Below are positions 50,624 to 62,119 of a DNA stretch of 64,000 bases, one piece after another. Below the pieces are notes generated by a model. It was given only the letters and a program-made list of their open reading frames with translations, was not told where the DNA came from and did not search any database. The number at the start of each line of letters is the position of its first letter. The first letter of the stretch is position 1. The position numbers and the translations under genes are program-made. Source of the DNA: Smittia aterrima (lineage: Eukaryota; Arthropoda; Insecta; Diptera; Chironomidae); contig CP093830.1 in NCBI GenBank assembly GCA_033063855.1, positions 4,898,854-4,962,853 of the forward strand, given 5' to 3'.

Positions 50624-53600
50624 AGCTACGCGAGTTTCCACCGAAACTTTCATGACACATCCAATTACACAGAAAGATTAATTATTGTTTCTAATGGTCA
50701 GCTTCTCACTCTCCGTTTTCTTTTTTCAATAAACCTTTTTTGCACACTTCATGCATAGATTGATTGATTTCCAATGAAGTGTTTTATTTTATTTTCGGGG
50801 AGAAGATAATAAATCTTCTTGAGATTCTCTCACTTCGACTTTTCAATGACTCAAATTGGCTTCAGCCGAGAAAGACCGCACAGCGATGAATTATTACGGC
50901 TCATTCAGAAAAGTTGTTGATGATAGACAGCGCGCTTGAAAGTATCTCAAGTCATTATGTTTCTCGTCTTTTTTTAGGCTTCAAAGCTTTAGAGAAGTGT
51001 GATAAAGTCGATTATTTATCTACAAATTTTCAATTATTATTACTCAATTTAAAAAGTAATTTCTCAATGTCGAGTGTCGGAGGTCGATGCAAAGAGTAAA
51101 GAGAAAGAGATGCACACGTCTTTCACCAAATAATTTTATTAATCGCCGCGTATTTGACTTAATGAGTTTCCTTTCAGTAAGAAGAAAGCAATTAATTTAA
51201 CTTTTTTCAATAAGCAATAAGAGATTTATTGAGAATCGCAGCTGGTGACTTGAGTCAGAGAGAAATTTCTTTCCTTAATTAGGTAAAAGCTAAATAGATT
51301 TCTTCACCAAATCGTTTTCTAGTTAACGCTGTCCGAATTGCCGTATAGCTTACCAAAGCTGTGATAGCTTCGCTACAAGTACAAAATCAAAGTAATTGAA
51401 CATACAAAAGTAAACTCCCATTGAGTCATTGTTTGGTGTCTTATGATTTATTGATTCTTTAGCATCGTTTCGACATTTCTCGGGCGTTAGCACTCAGAAT
51501 TGCATTTTGTTTTTCAAGCCTCTTTCGAGACGAAAGGTGAGAATGAGGAATTCATCTAGTTGGCTCCAATTTCACAGACGAGAAAAGAATTTGTCTCAAA
51601 TTTAATTGAACAACAAAAGGAGATTTCAATAGAATCGTCAGAGGACAGAGAAGCTCGTCGTGTTTTGCACAATAGTTTGGCAGGTAGAAGAAAAGACTTT
51701 TAAGTGGAAAAGTAAATATTTTGGGATGAGGCCACAAGATGCACAGAATCAATATTTTATAAAAACACTCTGGACGACGGCTTGGCCCTCATCTCTTGGT
51801 TCCCACCGAACAAGTGGCAAAAGATGATAAATTTATTATTAATTCTTTATTGGGGTTTCTCTCACTGCCGTCTGCTTCGCTCAGAACATTTTACAGCCTC
51901 GAGAATCTTTTAATTACCAAGAAACTTTTCTCATAAAACGGAGAACCGAGATTTGCATATTTTTCAATATTTCTTCTATTTAAAGCTCGTAAATAAATTA
52001 GCGTTTGGCGTCTTCTGAATTTATTGTTGTTTGTATGAACTCTCATTCGCCGTCGGAACCGCCATTTGCCACTCGTCGCTCTTTGACTCGATGGAAAAAA
52101 ATAAAAAAAAATGAAATAAACTCAACACTTGCGCAGAATGAAATTTCTTGAATCTCAAGTGAAAGAAAATAAAATTCATCATCACATTAAATGTTCACTT
52201 AATCTGATGGCTGATCTTAATATGAAATCAAATACTCTTCGATATGATTAGCGATCAATTAATAAATCGAAATAAAAAAATATTTAATGTTCACTTTGTT
52301 TTCGATTCGAGCGGGAACCTTGAGAGCTTCACGGCGAGTTCACGGCTCTTAGAAACTTTAGAATTTGCGCAATTGTTATTGAGACTCGTTGTGCAATGAA
52401 TCATGGTGCATAATATTTGCATAATTATTACTGCGATAACTTTATTTATTTCTGATCTTCATCTAGTCACGTTCGTTCTCATCATTTACCTGACAATTTC
52501 AATTGGATTCATATGATCGATTGTAAAACCATAAAAAAACCTTATCATCCGAAAAATAAAAACTCTGACTCTATCGCCACAATTCAATCTTATCTATTAC
52601 TTATGAACAATGAAATACACTTTCCTCAAAACGCGAGGTAATAAAAATTGCTTTTCTGACACCTCGACAGTTTCTGTTGATTTAGTTGTACGATGAAGAA
52701 GCGAGAGAAGGTAAAGTTATATCCAACGTTCACGATACCGATCAAATCAATTGCCGAAAAAGAAAGAGTGGTCGACGGGTCGTCATATCGCACAACCGAA
52801 AACAAAAAAAATCGCACTAACGAATTTTAAGTATCCGCTTGTTCTTCACTCGTCGGGGCGAGCGATAAATTTATATCTCAGATCATAGATAAAGACGTGA
52901 AATATGCTTTCGAACAACATAATTTTCTTTCGCTATGATCGCGATAGAAGAGAAATTTCCATATCTTAAATACTATATCATAGTAATACCTCAGAGTTAT
53001 CAAACATTTTTTATCTAAATTATGATGCGATTGATAACGAGTTATAAAAATTATGTTAAACACTGTACACTCTGTAACGATAATTCTTTTGTTTTTTTGA
53101 GCTTCCTTGCTTGCTTGTGTATCTTCCTTTTGAGCACAGGAAAAACTGCTTTTTGTTGTTTTTATGGTTTTTTAAGTGCGCACGAATTCTTTTTAACTAT
53201 TCAACCACCAAAGTTTTTTTTTTTGATATTTTCTTTTCCTTGTGCATAGAAGCAACATAAAGTTTCTTTTTTTTTACGCGCGACACGACAAAACTATTCC
53301 TCGTTACTGTTAGTACGACAGTTCTCTTGGCTAGCTTTTCCTTTTCTTTTTTTTATTAGCGAAAGAGAAAGAGTAAAAATCCGATTTTTCGTAAATTAAG
53401 CGAGTGAAATTAAAAAATTCTACGGGACGAACGCGCGAACAGCAGCAGATCCGGCTGAATATTCTGAACGAACTGAAACACAAAATCAAGCAGGTACACG
53501 CTCGATACATATTTCAAACAGCAAAGAACAAGCGCTTCGGCTTTTTTTTCCAACTTCGTGTTTTGCAGTTGTATTCGTGACGCAAACAAGCGGGCAGAGG

Positions 53601-53640
53601 AAGAAAAAATATTTTCCAACCAACGATCGATAAAGTTGCT

Positions 53641-53652
53641 AACATTGTACAA
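53641..53652. repeat. Second copy of AACATTGTACAA
   Basis: Identical to the 12-mer at 53762-53773 inside the 22-bp palindrome. The flanks differ, so this is a shared motif rather than a longer duplication. Confidence 0.5.
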
Positions 53653-53758
53653 CGGGAAAAAGAAGAAGAGACGGAGAAGGCGGAGCCTAATGATGTTGAA
53701 TGACGGAAGAATATGCTTCGAACGTACACGCAACATAGAAGCATAAGGCTTCGTGGCT

Positions 53759-53780
53759 TGAAACATTGTACAATGTTTCA
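53759..53780. repeat. Perfect 22-bp palindrome containing CATTGT|ACAATG
   Basis: Each arm is TGAAACATTGT read inward from either end, with no spacer and no mismatch. The core places two Sox-type motifs (CATTGT and ACAATG) back to back. The inner 12-mer AACATTGTACAA recurs 121 bp to the left, at 53641-53652. A chance 22-bp perfect palindrome is unlikely in 64 kb. Confidence 0.55.
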
Positions 53781-55859
53781 GCATGAACTGCGCTTGGTGT
53801 TGGTAGATCGAACAACGAGTTCAACTATAAATGTTGCAATGAAACATCAACTGCTTCTACTTTAACTGTGAGCATGTTCACCGCAATCCCTCTTTAACGT
53901 ATTTTTTGCTTCCTTCTTCTTCTCTCGCCCATCGTACATCGCCGTTGTCTTATTTGCTGATATCGAAAGCATGTTGTGCAAATATTCTCGTTTCTGCTTT
54001 TTTTTTGTGGGAATGAATTTCTAAGAAAAATACAAAAATGTTTTTCGCTTCTTTTCCATCGCAATAATTATTTGCATTTTTTTCCTCGGTTTATTCGCAG
54101 AAATGTTTTTCTCATTTCTTCTTCTTCGTTTTTGCTGAGTCGCATTTGTGTGCAACGAGAAATAAAAAGTGCAATTGCATTTCGGTTTTCCCATTAAAAA
54201 AAATGCAATAAAAAACTTTTTTTTTGCTCGCTACTCGCGATTATAATAAGATGGAACGAATCGTTTTGTGCACAGCGAAGATGGTGATTTTCCACATGAT
54301 TCTCTCCCCTTTTTTTAGCATAAAGAAGTTTCATGCTGATCTAGCGCAGGCACATTCGTTTACAATTTGTGTCTGCCTTGAAAATCTCTTCGCGCTAGCG
54401 CATGAAATATGAAGACATGCAGTTTGCGAAAAGTTGTAAAGCATTCTCTTATCAAATAGTTTTAATCGCCTCCAAAACAAATGGTGTTCCTTAAAGCCAA
54501 ATTTATATTTCAGTTTAATTTCCAGGATCTATAAATCTTTCTCTCCTTCTCTCGGAATTTTCTAGTGGAAAAATTATAAGCAGCAATAAATTTACATGAC
54601 TGGACTCATGCTAACGAAAGCATGAAGAGAAAAGAAATGCATTTAAATTCTCAAATTTTCCTTTTTTCCTTGAATTGGGGAAAGTCTAAAAGTTATACAA
54701 TTTCTTTGAAATCATTTCTTTATTTAAAACAATTAAAATTGTAACAAAACTTTCAATTCGTCCCATTAGGTTTAAGGTTCTTTTTTCTGTATGCAAATGC
54801 CAAGCCAAACAGATAAGAGTGTGAGGAGTTTTTCTTTTCACAAAACACCAGAATGCAATGGCACAAAAAACGCAATAATGACTAGGAGAGCCGTTAATGC
54901 TCAACAAGAACTTGATTTGGGTGGTTTTACGTTGATTTAGGCGAGTTTAAAATGATTTAATTATGCAAATAAGGTCATGTGAATGAATGAATTGAAGTGA
55001 AACATGCATAGGAAACGTACACTAAAATATGTGTTGTTTATGAGAACGAACATGTTGTGGGCTTCATGTAGAAAAAGAACTATTCTAGTATCAGCTTTAG
55101 TCGAGTCCCGGAAAGGCGCTATAAAATTTTGCGAGCACGCTGAGACTCGACAACACAACGCAATCAATTCTCATTGCACAAACGTTGATTCGATAAATAA
55201 TTTAAATTTGCATGCGCAGCTTTTTTTTCTCTCTTCTACTTTTTGCAACAAACAAACAAAACAGAGAAAGATAATATTTTATGATTTTCATTTTATTTTA
55301 AGAGCAATGAAACGTCAACGACATGATTCTAACAAAAGTAATTTCCAGCCTTGTGCGGAAAAGTGTCTCGAAACGAGGGACGACAAATTTATGAAGTTGA
55401 GTAAATCTTCATGAGAATGAATGAACATGACCTACCGCTCAAACGACGCTAATGTGAATTCTGCATAGTCATAGTGCTCTGTATGAGCATTAAAGTGCCA
55501 TGAAGCACAACACAAGCGTTTCCTCATGCCCACATCGTCTCGCAAGCTTTCGATATTGCAAGGAAAGAGAGACTTTAATGAAAACGAAATGTCTGCAAAC
55601 GATATTTCGTGCAGTTGCGAATATAAATGTGGAAATTATTTAAGAGCGAAAGAGAAGAGAAAAATCGATAATTAAAAACTTGTCGCGATTAAACCGACTG
55701 CTTAAGTGATGAATTATTTCTCTGTCTTGCTTTTAAAGGAGTGTGCATGACAACAAAAGAAAGAAATGAGAGATAAATCTTTCGATATTACACGAAATCA
55801 TCTCCATTCGGAGCTCGAATGTTCAATTGTCATGCCTCAGCATATTTCAATAGAATTTT

Positions 55860-56090
55860 CTAAGTTGATCCATTGAATAAATTAATTTTTGCAACGCTGC
55901 TGCTGCTGAGAGAGAGAGAACGATCTGGGCTTGGGTGGATGAGGCGTAAGGAGGGTTGATAGGGAGGGACGGCAATTTGACGCTGAATGCTGGAGCAGCA
56001 GACGAGGAAAATCAATAGCATCAACAATAACTCTTTTGTCACGTACAATAATTTTTCAAAGAGCATAAAAAATATGTTTACTCTCAACAT
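55860..56090 (-). CDS. Weak candidate small secreted or membrane ORF, downstream of ORF at 56084
   Basis: A 76-codon ATG frame starting MLRVNIFFMLFEKLLY. It has a hydrophobic stretch (LLLMLLIFLVCCSS, about residues 20-35) followed by a Pro/Ser-rich tail (IQRQIAVPPYQPSLRLIHPS, then a Ser run). Its ATG overlaps the stop of the preceding ORF by 7 nt (ATGTTGA). The Ser run and Leu stretch come from GCT and GA simple repeats at 55896-55919, which argues for chance. No homologue recognised. Confidence 0.15.
   Translation of the reverse strand: MLRVNIFFMLFEKLLYVTKELLLMLLIFLVCCSSIQRQIAVPPYQPSLRLIHPSPDRSLSLSSSSVAKINLFNGST
55896..55919. repeat. GCT trinucleotide and GA dinucleotide repeats
   Basis: About four GCT units run directly into about six GA units. 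Compound microsatellite. Confidence 0.6.
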
Positions 56091-56353
56091 AATACCCCAA
56101 ATGAGTTTTTTCCTCTTTTACGAGATTCCTCTTTTAATGAATTGAAAATGCTTTTCACTACTTTTTCTTTCTGTCTTTCTTTATCGTCTTCATCGTCGTT
56201 GTTACACGCACGAGTTACACGAAGTCGTCGTCGTCGTTGAGATGAAGAGGGAAAAGCTTGAACAAACACAGACGCAAATATCAATACGAACTTTAGGGTG
56301 ACGACGAGGGATATCAAGAATGCACTTTTATTCGTACAACGAGTAGTCAGCAT
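56084..56353 (-). CDS. Candidate small secreted protein
   Basis: An 89-codon frame with a true ATG. Residues 1-33 resemble a signal peptide: short basic n-region (MLTTRCTNK), hydrophobic core (SAFLISLVVTLKFVLIFASV), and VQA|FP as a good cleavage site with Val at -3 and Ala at -1. The predicted mature part is polar, with RRRR just after the cleavage site, an acidic stretch (NNDDEDDKER) and a basic site SRKRGK before the end NSFGVLC. Dibasic sites are typical of peptide precursors. A TATTTAT motif lies about 70 nt upstream. No family was recognised and no expression signal is proven. Confidence 0.3.
   Translation of the reverse strand: MLTTRCTNKSAFLISLVVTLKFVLIFASVFVQAFPSSSQRRRRLRVTRACNNDDEDDKERQKEKVVKSIFNSLKEESRKRGKNSFGVLC
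56221..56238. repeat. Short GTC trinucleotide run
   Basis: About five GTC units. On the minus strand they are the CGA codons of the Arg run in the candidate secreted ORF. Confidence 0.5.
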
Positions 56354-59300
56354 CAGACGGTTTTGTGCTCAAACATTCAGTTGATGATACAATCTTAATT
56401 GGATGATAAATATTTTTCAGTTGTGTTGGTGTCCAATCGGAATCAAGCCACGCCTCATGACTCAAGTGCCATTTTTAAACAATTTTCGTGGAAATCGTTA
56501 GCGAGCGAGCATGGTTTTCCATTGAAGTGAAAAGCAGCATTTTCCACACTCACACTAGCATCAACTCATTCACATTTTCGTCGCGGATTTACCGATGGAA
56601 GAAAAGCCGACAGTGTCGGTGGAAAATCTTCTCGCTTCCGTGCGAGTCAGCAGACTGAAGAAGAATGTTTATTTGCTGAGAGGAGAGAAATTGTACAGGA
56701 AGTAGGATGAACTACATAAAATCATCCTGAGATTTTCCGCTTTTCATGAACACACATATCAATAATGAAGACAAATTTTCATTCATTGTTACGCTCATAT
56801 CTTCATTTATTAATGTCACCGTTATTGCTATTTGTGTGTAAACATTTTATATAAGGAAATTTATGCTTCAGTTTTCAATCACCAACGAGTAAAGCTAAGA
56901 AGAAAAAAATCGCTTTTGTCATTCAATGAAGTAATATGGAAATTGAGGCTTTTATTCTCATTGTGCCGTGTGGCGGGGCTCAAAGTAAGTTCTTATGCTT
57001 CAACAATGAGTGAAACTCAAATGAAGAACTTTTCAACAATTCTTTTGCTTCATGTTGGACCGAGATTAAGATAAAACAGACTTTTTGTCATCTTTTATTA
57101 TAAGGATATTGTTTATTGAGAGCGAGGAGAAAAGGAGACGTTTATTACGAGTTTTAACGGTTGTTTCTTTCATAGAAATGCTTTTTATGACTTCGCTTCT
57201 TGAGAAAAACTTTTTTTTTCTTCCTTTCTGCGACAGCAACTTGGAAAACAATAAAAATTAAAATTTCATGCCGTCTCATTAAGGAGAGAAACTCTCGAAG
57301 CCATTGTTGAAGCTCCTCACAAGTTTTATTGCGAAATCATGGTTTTAATTTAATTGTTCAGCACGTTAATGGCTTTTGAATATTTTCTGAGAAGACTTTT
57401 TTATGTTCTTCCTTTCTTGAACGCGAACTGATAACGCGTTATCTTCTAAACTAATCCTTTCGAGAGCTCTCTCAGAGATTGAAATTACTGCGGTCAACTT
57501 CGCCAATCCAATAACTTAAGCATCAAATACATTTTGCAAGAAGCTTGCTCTAGGATTTAGTTTCACACCAAAATACAGAAGCGATGTGATTCTAAAAGCA
57601 AAAGAGAGAGAGAGACGGAAATGTATGAGCATGATACGTCAAGCTGCCGTAAATCTTCACAGATAAATGATAGGAAAATATATTGGAGATGATACTGTCC
57701 GAAGCGGAATATTTTTATTTATTGCTTCGAAATCTTTCTCTCGACTCTGCTTCCACCAAAAATTTCTTTCCCTTCAATTCAGGGTTGGCTCGAGAAATGC
57801 GCACAGCCACAACATTAACTCGATTATCCTCAATCGACGAGAAAGATTCATGGAAAATTCTTTCTTCGTTTCAAAAACATTTTCCAAGAAGTTACACATT
57901 TGGCAGAAAGAGAAAAGAAGAGAAAGGATAAAAACCATAATTCATTTCGAGCAATAAATCTTTCCTCGATTTTCTTATGATTTCTGATTATTTGCTCGAT
58001 GCTGAAAGCAGGAAGCGCATCCTTAAAATTATAGAAGATTACGACAAATCACATTCATCAAACGCTTATCTCACTCCAACCAACATTTTTTTTTTAAAAA
58101 AAATGCAATTTTTATCGTCGTAATCCTCGCTGCATTCGCCCTTCTCTATCCACACATCCCCCGCTTCGGGTTTAGAAGAAATATCGCGCCATTTATGTCA
58201 GCTCGGCAAGCGAGAAAAATCCATAAATCGACGAGTAAAAAAAAAGAGTTCGCTTCATGCCTGCATTAATTTTATGCTCGCAAAGTTATTGATGCGTACA
58301 TAAATTCGAGCATAAATTTATTAAAACAGAGCGTCGATCGATGTGAAAAAAAAAACTGCAAACATTGAGATAAGAACAACAGCAACAACGTAAATTCATA
58401 AATCTAACATTCTCGCGAGCTTCTTGATGAGCCTTGAAAAGTTTCCGCAGCCGATTTAAATTATTTGCGACGACATCAACGAAAATCCTTTTAACGACAT
58501 CAACGATGTGTGACATGGGAAGGCAGCGACACTACAATGAACCGCAATCACAATTTCGTTTATCTCTATCTCGCACACACCCGGAGATTAAAATATTATT
58601 CTTTGAGATGTTGTCTGCCTCTTGACAAAATTGATATTTTGAGAAAACTCATGTTCGGGCTTTTGTTACATCGACAACAATCCATTCAAATGCGAGCAGA
58701 CTTTCCACACAAAAGAAGGAGATAAATAAGAAATTTTTGATACAAAGTTAATCATAAATCTCAACAGAAACATGAAGTTTCTTCTAGCGTGTTGTAAGAA
58801 GCTAAAGAGGGAATACTTCGTAATCAGTTTAGAGCTTTAGTGATTCAGTCAGGAGTCGTTTACAATTGATTACAGTTTAAACGTAAGCAGAGAGTGTCAG
58901 CCGAAGAACAAACAAGTGACTCGAATATCAAAATTATTCCATGTCGCCTGCCGAACGTTCGAAAGATGAATGAGCATATTAGGCGGAGGAAAATAAAAAT
59001 AAAAACCGGAGGGAGTCGATTGACTTCACTTGAACAGCAAAATGCACAAGTTAAAATTAATCGGATTAGAATTAATGAGATTGTTTAGAGTTGACTGATA
59101 GATTGATGACGGGAAGTTCTTTTAGGGAAAGATGACTGCTCACGTGACTCTCTCCGAGACAGGCAATGACAAGGATTTTGCATAAATTTCGAGTCTGGGA
59201 ACTTTGTTGATCTAATTCGACGAGATTCTGATAACGCAGCGAAAACTGCAAAAGGTTCGAATTCCGATATCGACATGAACAACATCGCTTAACATGTTTT

Positions 59301-62018
59301 TTAATTAGACACCGAAAACATTTTTTTTCTGTTCAAATTCTTTGCTCTGTTAGATTTCTCAATTAAACATTCGAGATTGCCGATAGTTTTCCTTCAATCT
59401 TTTTTTATTAATTATACTTTCAGATACTCAACCTGCGCGAGATGAAATCCAACAAAAAAGCGACGAACGCGAGAGTTTCTTTTTTGACATGTCATGCTGG
59501 GCAATCTTCAGTTATTAATTTGTGACATGAACACATCAACGTTTTTTATTGTTTGCCGTGTGATTTCGATCTGTAAGAGCTTCTGTATTTTGATTACGTG
59601 CTTGAATCTGCGGTCGATCATCGGAAAGCTGTAATTTGGAAACATTATTTTTAATTATTTGCGTTTTCTTAATTGATTTCTGTTGAGCAGTGACGAGCGT
59701 TACTTCGGGCACTTTTGTTAATAAGCAGCGCACGCTCTTTCTCGTCAAAGCTTCATTGGACTGAAAGAAAATATTGTTGAAGTGAGCCCATTTACTTCGT
59801 TGCTCATCATCTGAACGCCCATGTGTCAATTCTTTCATGTCCCATTCACGAGTCAAAGCGCTTAGCCGCTTTATTCTTTGAATGAGAATTAACTCGTTCG
59901 TCGCTCCGAGGCGTCAACTACTGTTGAAAGTAATCACGTGGCTGTTCGAAATAGAAACGATTAAACAACTTTATTTAAGAAGCTTCAAGCTACCGTTAAT
60001 AAGTCAAAGCGAAAATTAGTTTTTTGACCGAAACTTTCTTACTGAATATTGAAGCTAGCGGCCACTTTCTTTAGAAAACTTTCTGTCGTTCAAACTCAAA
60101 GCAACTCAACCAAACCATCCATTATTAAATTAAAATGTAAAGAGCCATAAAAAATCTCAATTTTATCATCAGCAAGAAGAAGAAGATGAGAGAAAGGATT
60201 ATTCACAAAGTGTATTAAACTTTTGTCCCTTTGTTCGGCCCCAAAGAGCATAGCGAAGAGTTGCGAGTGTGTATTTGAAATGTGAAACCTTCTGTTTTGA
60301 CACATAATGGAACGAAAATAGTTTTTGTCCTTTCTCCTTCAACAAAAAATGTCAAAGAGTAAATTTCATCTCTGATTGTGTCCTTTTCAAAGCATGAAAC
60401 TTCTTTTTTTTGTCCTCGTTCGGTACGATTTAATATAAAGCTGTGGGGAGAGTGAGGGAGGGAGAGAACTCCAATAGCATCAAAGCCGTCCTTTATGATG
60501 GGTTTGAAGAGTCTGTCTCTGTTAGATGAATAAATTTTTGAGATGGAAAATCATCGCCTGCTTTGAAATGCGGCTCCGAAATAAAGTCCTTACGGGAGTG
60601 ACACTTGTAGGACAAATTGTGTGAGATTCAAACACACAATTGATCAAATAAGATTGATAAGACGCCGAATCGGAGATGAAACAAGCCCGCAACACACAAT
60701 GCCACGCTTGATAGAGGATCAAACAACACGACATTTGCAATAATACAACCGACAACTTTCTCAACAAATCTCATCGTCTTCTTGTTCTCATGAGCAGTCA
60801 CAACAACCGTAAAGATTTAATTGCCGGGTTCTCACAATTAGGAAGTTGTCATAACAAAACATGAACTCATGACGACGATTTTATGTTCAGCTCATGTCGA
60901 ATTCTAATTGCTTTTTTGCACAATTAAATCGATGCTCGTCGCATGCGAAAAAAAAGACGAACGAGAAGCTCGTGCCAGTAGTGAAAGTTCAAAAAGGTTT
61001 TCGGCAATAAAAATCCCGAATCGATTTGTTCCAAAGCAAATTTGTTATTCAAAACACTAGAACCTCCTTTCTCATTACACTCAAATATGTCTCAGTCAGT
61101 CAGTTTTTGCCTTCGGGACTGACTCTCGCTCTTCCGTGTTTTCATTCTGCGATTCGTTTCGGGTAATTTAAAATTTGCTACGCAACTCAATTACATTGGA
61201 AAATTGGTGTTGAACGCTGGAACAATTTACATAAGGGATGAGACTCAGATGAATCGCAGCTCGTTGTTTAAGTGATGCGAGGGAAAGTCACTTAATTCTA
61301 ATTAAGCCACTAATTGATTCACTGTCGTTAACCTGTGATATTTATCACAAGAGCGCGCGCGTGAGATTGCTCGCCACCCTTCGCTTTGCTTTGCTAAGCC
61401 AACGACAATTAATGAAGAGACAAAGGTATCTGAAATATTTGAGCAATGCGTAACTCAAATAAGAATTAATTTACTTGCTTTACAACATGAATCAATCATT
61501 TCGAGCGAGTCCATTTTTCATAATTTAATTTTCTCTTCTCCGTCTTCGACTCGCCCGTGTGTCTTTCTCGCTTCTCGTGTCTGGTGGCGATAACTTAAAT
61601 CTTCATCTTAACAGCTTCCTAATAATTGTTTGATTGTGTGCTCGAAAGAAACGTCGCGAGCTTGGATTCTCCAAGAATGGAAAAAGCAAGAGACTCATTA
61701 ATAAAAACGAAATTGGATTTTTCGTTTCGTATCGTTCTCGCTCTCTCGCGTCGTGTTCGAATGTGATACCTTTTACCTTTTGTTTGGGACGCGATTTCTT
61801 TCTGCTTTTTACCTTTGCTCCGTGGTATCGTATTTGATTTTTTGAAATTTAAAATTTTCTTCGTGATTTTTGATAAAATCGAGCGGGGAAAAATATTTCG
61901 AGGAAATCACGGCAATCCCTCGCGAGAGAGACAATTCCACGAAATATCTTCACGGAATCATTATTCTGATTTTAAATTTAATTTGAAAATGAACGAGAAG
62001 TAGATAGAGCTGGAGATC
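56354..62018. other. Upstream region of grain, distal part
   Basis: No gene recognised. Frames noted and not accepted include 59536-59856 (minus, hydrophilic, tracked from a TTG) and 58894-59088 (plus, basic, tracked from a GTG). Simple repeats: GA run at 57603-57615, and a T-run/A-run palindrome at about 58084-58105. The remainder is AT-rich non-coding sequence with no visible mobile element. Confidence 0.4.
57603..57615. repeat. GA dinucleotide run
   Basis: About six to seven GA units. Simple microsatellite in non-coding DNA. Confidence 0.55.
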
Positions 62019-62119
62019 ATGTCGTTGGAGGAATTTGTTAGTGACGTAGACTCAAATATTTCGAAGGCGATGAAGATTGATATCCCAAACATCATTAACG
62101 GACCCACCCAGAACACCAA
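62019..62119 (+). CDS. Candidate first coding exon of an unidentified gene
   Basis: ATG at 62019, with an in-frame TAG just upstream, opens MSLEEFVSDVDSNISKAM and then KIDIPNIINGPTQNT. It meets a good donor (CCAA|GTGAGA) at 62120 in phase 2; unspliced, the next codon is a TGA. Codons here often end in C or G (GAC, ATC, AAC, ACC, AAG), unlike the flanking DNA. An acceptor at 62323-62324 (TTTCAG|A) would continue the frame for 40 codons (KLSARSRRS onwards) to TAA at about 62440, but that stretch overlaps a simple repeat and is not convincing. The true next exon may lie beyond the window. Confidence 0.3.

Larger units (their letters stand above)
50624..55859. other. Upstream region of grain, proximal part
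   Basis: No gene recognised. The interval 53260-53960 is a CpG-richer block and might be an upstream promoter or non-coding first exon of grain; no splice junction to 50015 can be proved. It holds a frame of 124 codons on the minus strand (53410-53784) without domains, and the 22-bp palindrome at 53759-53780. The rest is AT-rich non-coding sequence. Confidence 0.4.

Noticed and set aside
53410..53784. 124-codon minus-strand open frame and a plus-strand stretch reading QQQIRLNILNELKHKIKQ
   Set aside because: The plus stretch has no ATG and is preceded by a stop. The minus frame is low-complexity Phe/Leu/Ser-rich with no domain. Frames of this length are expected by chance in this window.
58084..58105. 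Palindrome of a T run followed by an A run
   Set aside because: Low-complexity homopolymers form such palindromes trivially.
59251..59264. GGTTCGAATTCC resembling a tRNA B box
   Set aside because: No A box or cloverleaf can be built from the preceding 80 bases.
59536..59910. Hydrophilic minus-strand open frame of about 125 codons
   Set aside because: It was picked up from a TTG, not an ATG (the first ATG is at about 59838). It has no domain, and one or two stop-free runs of this length are expected by chance on both strands.
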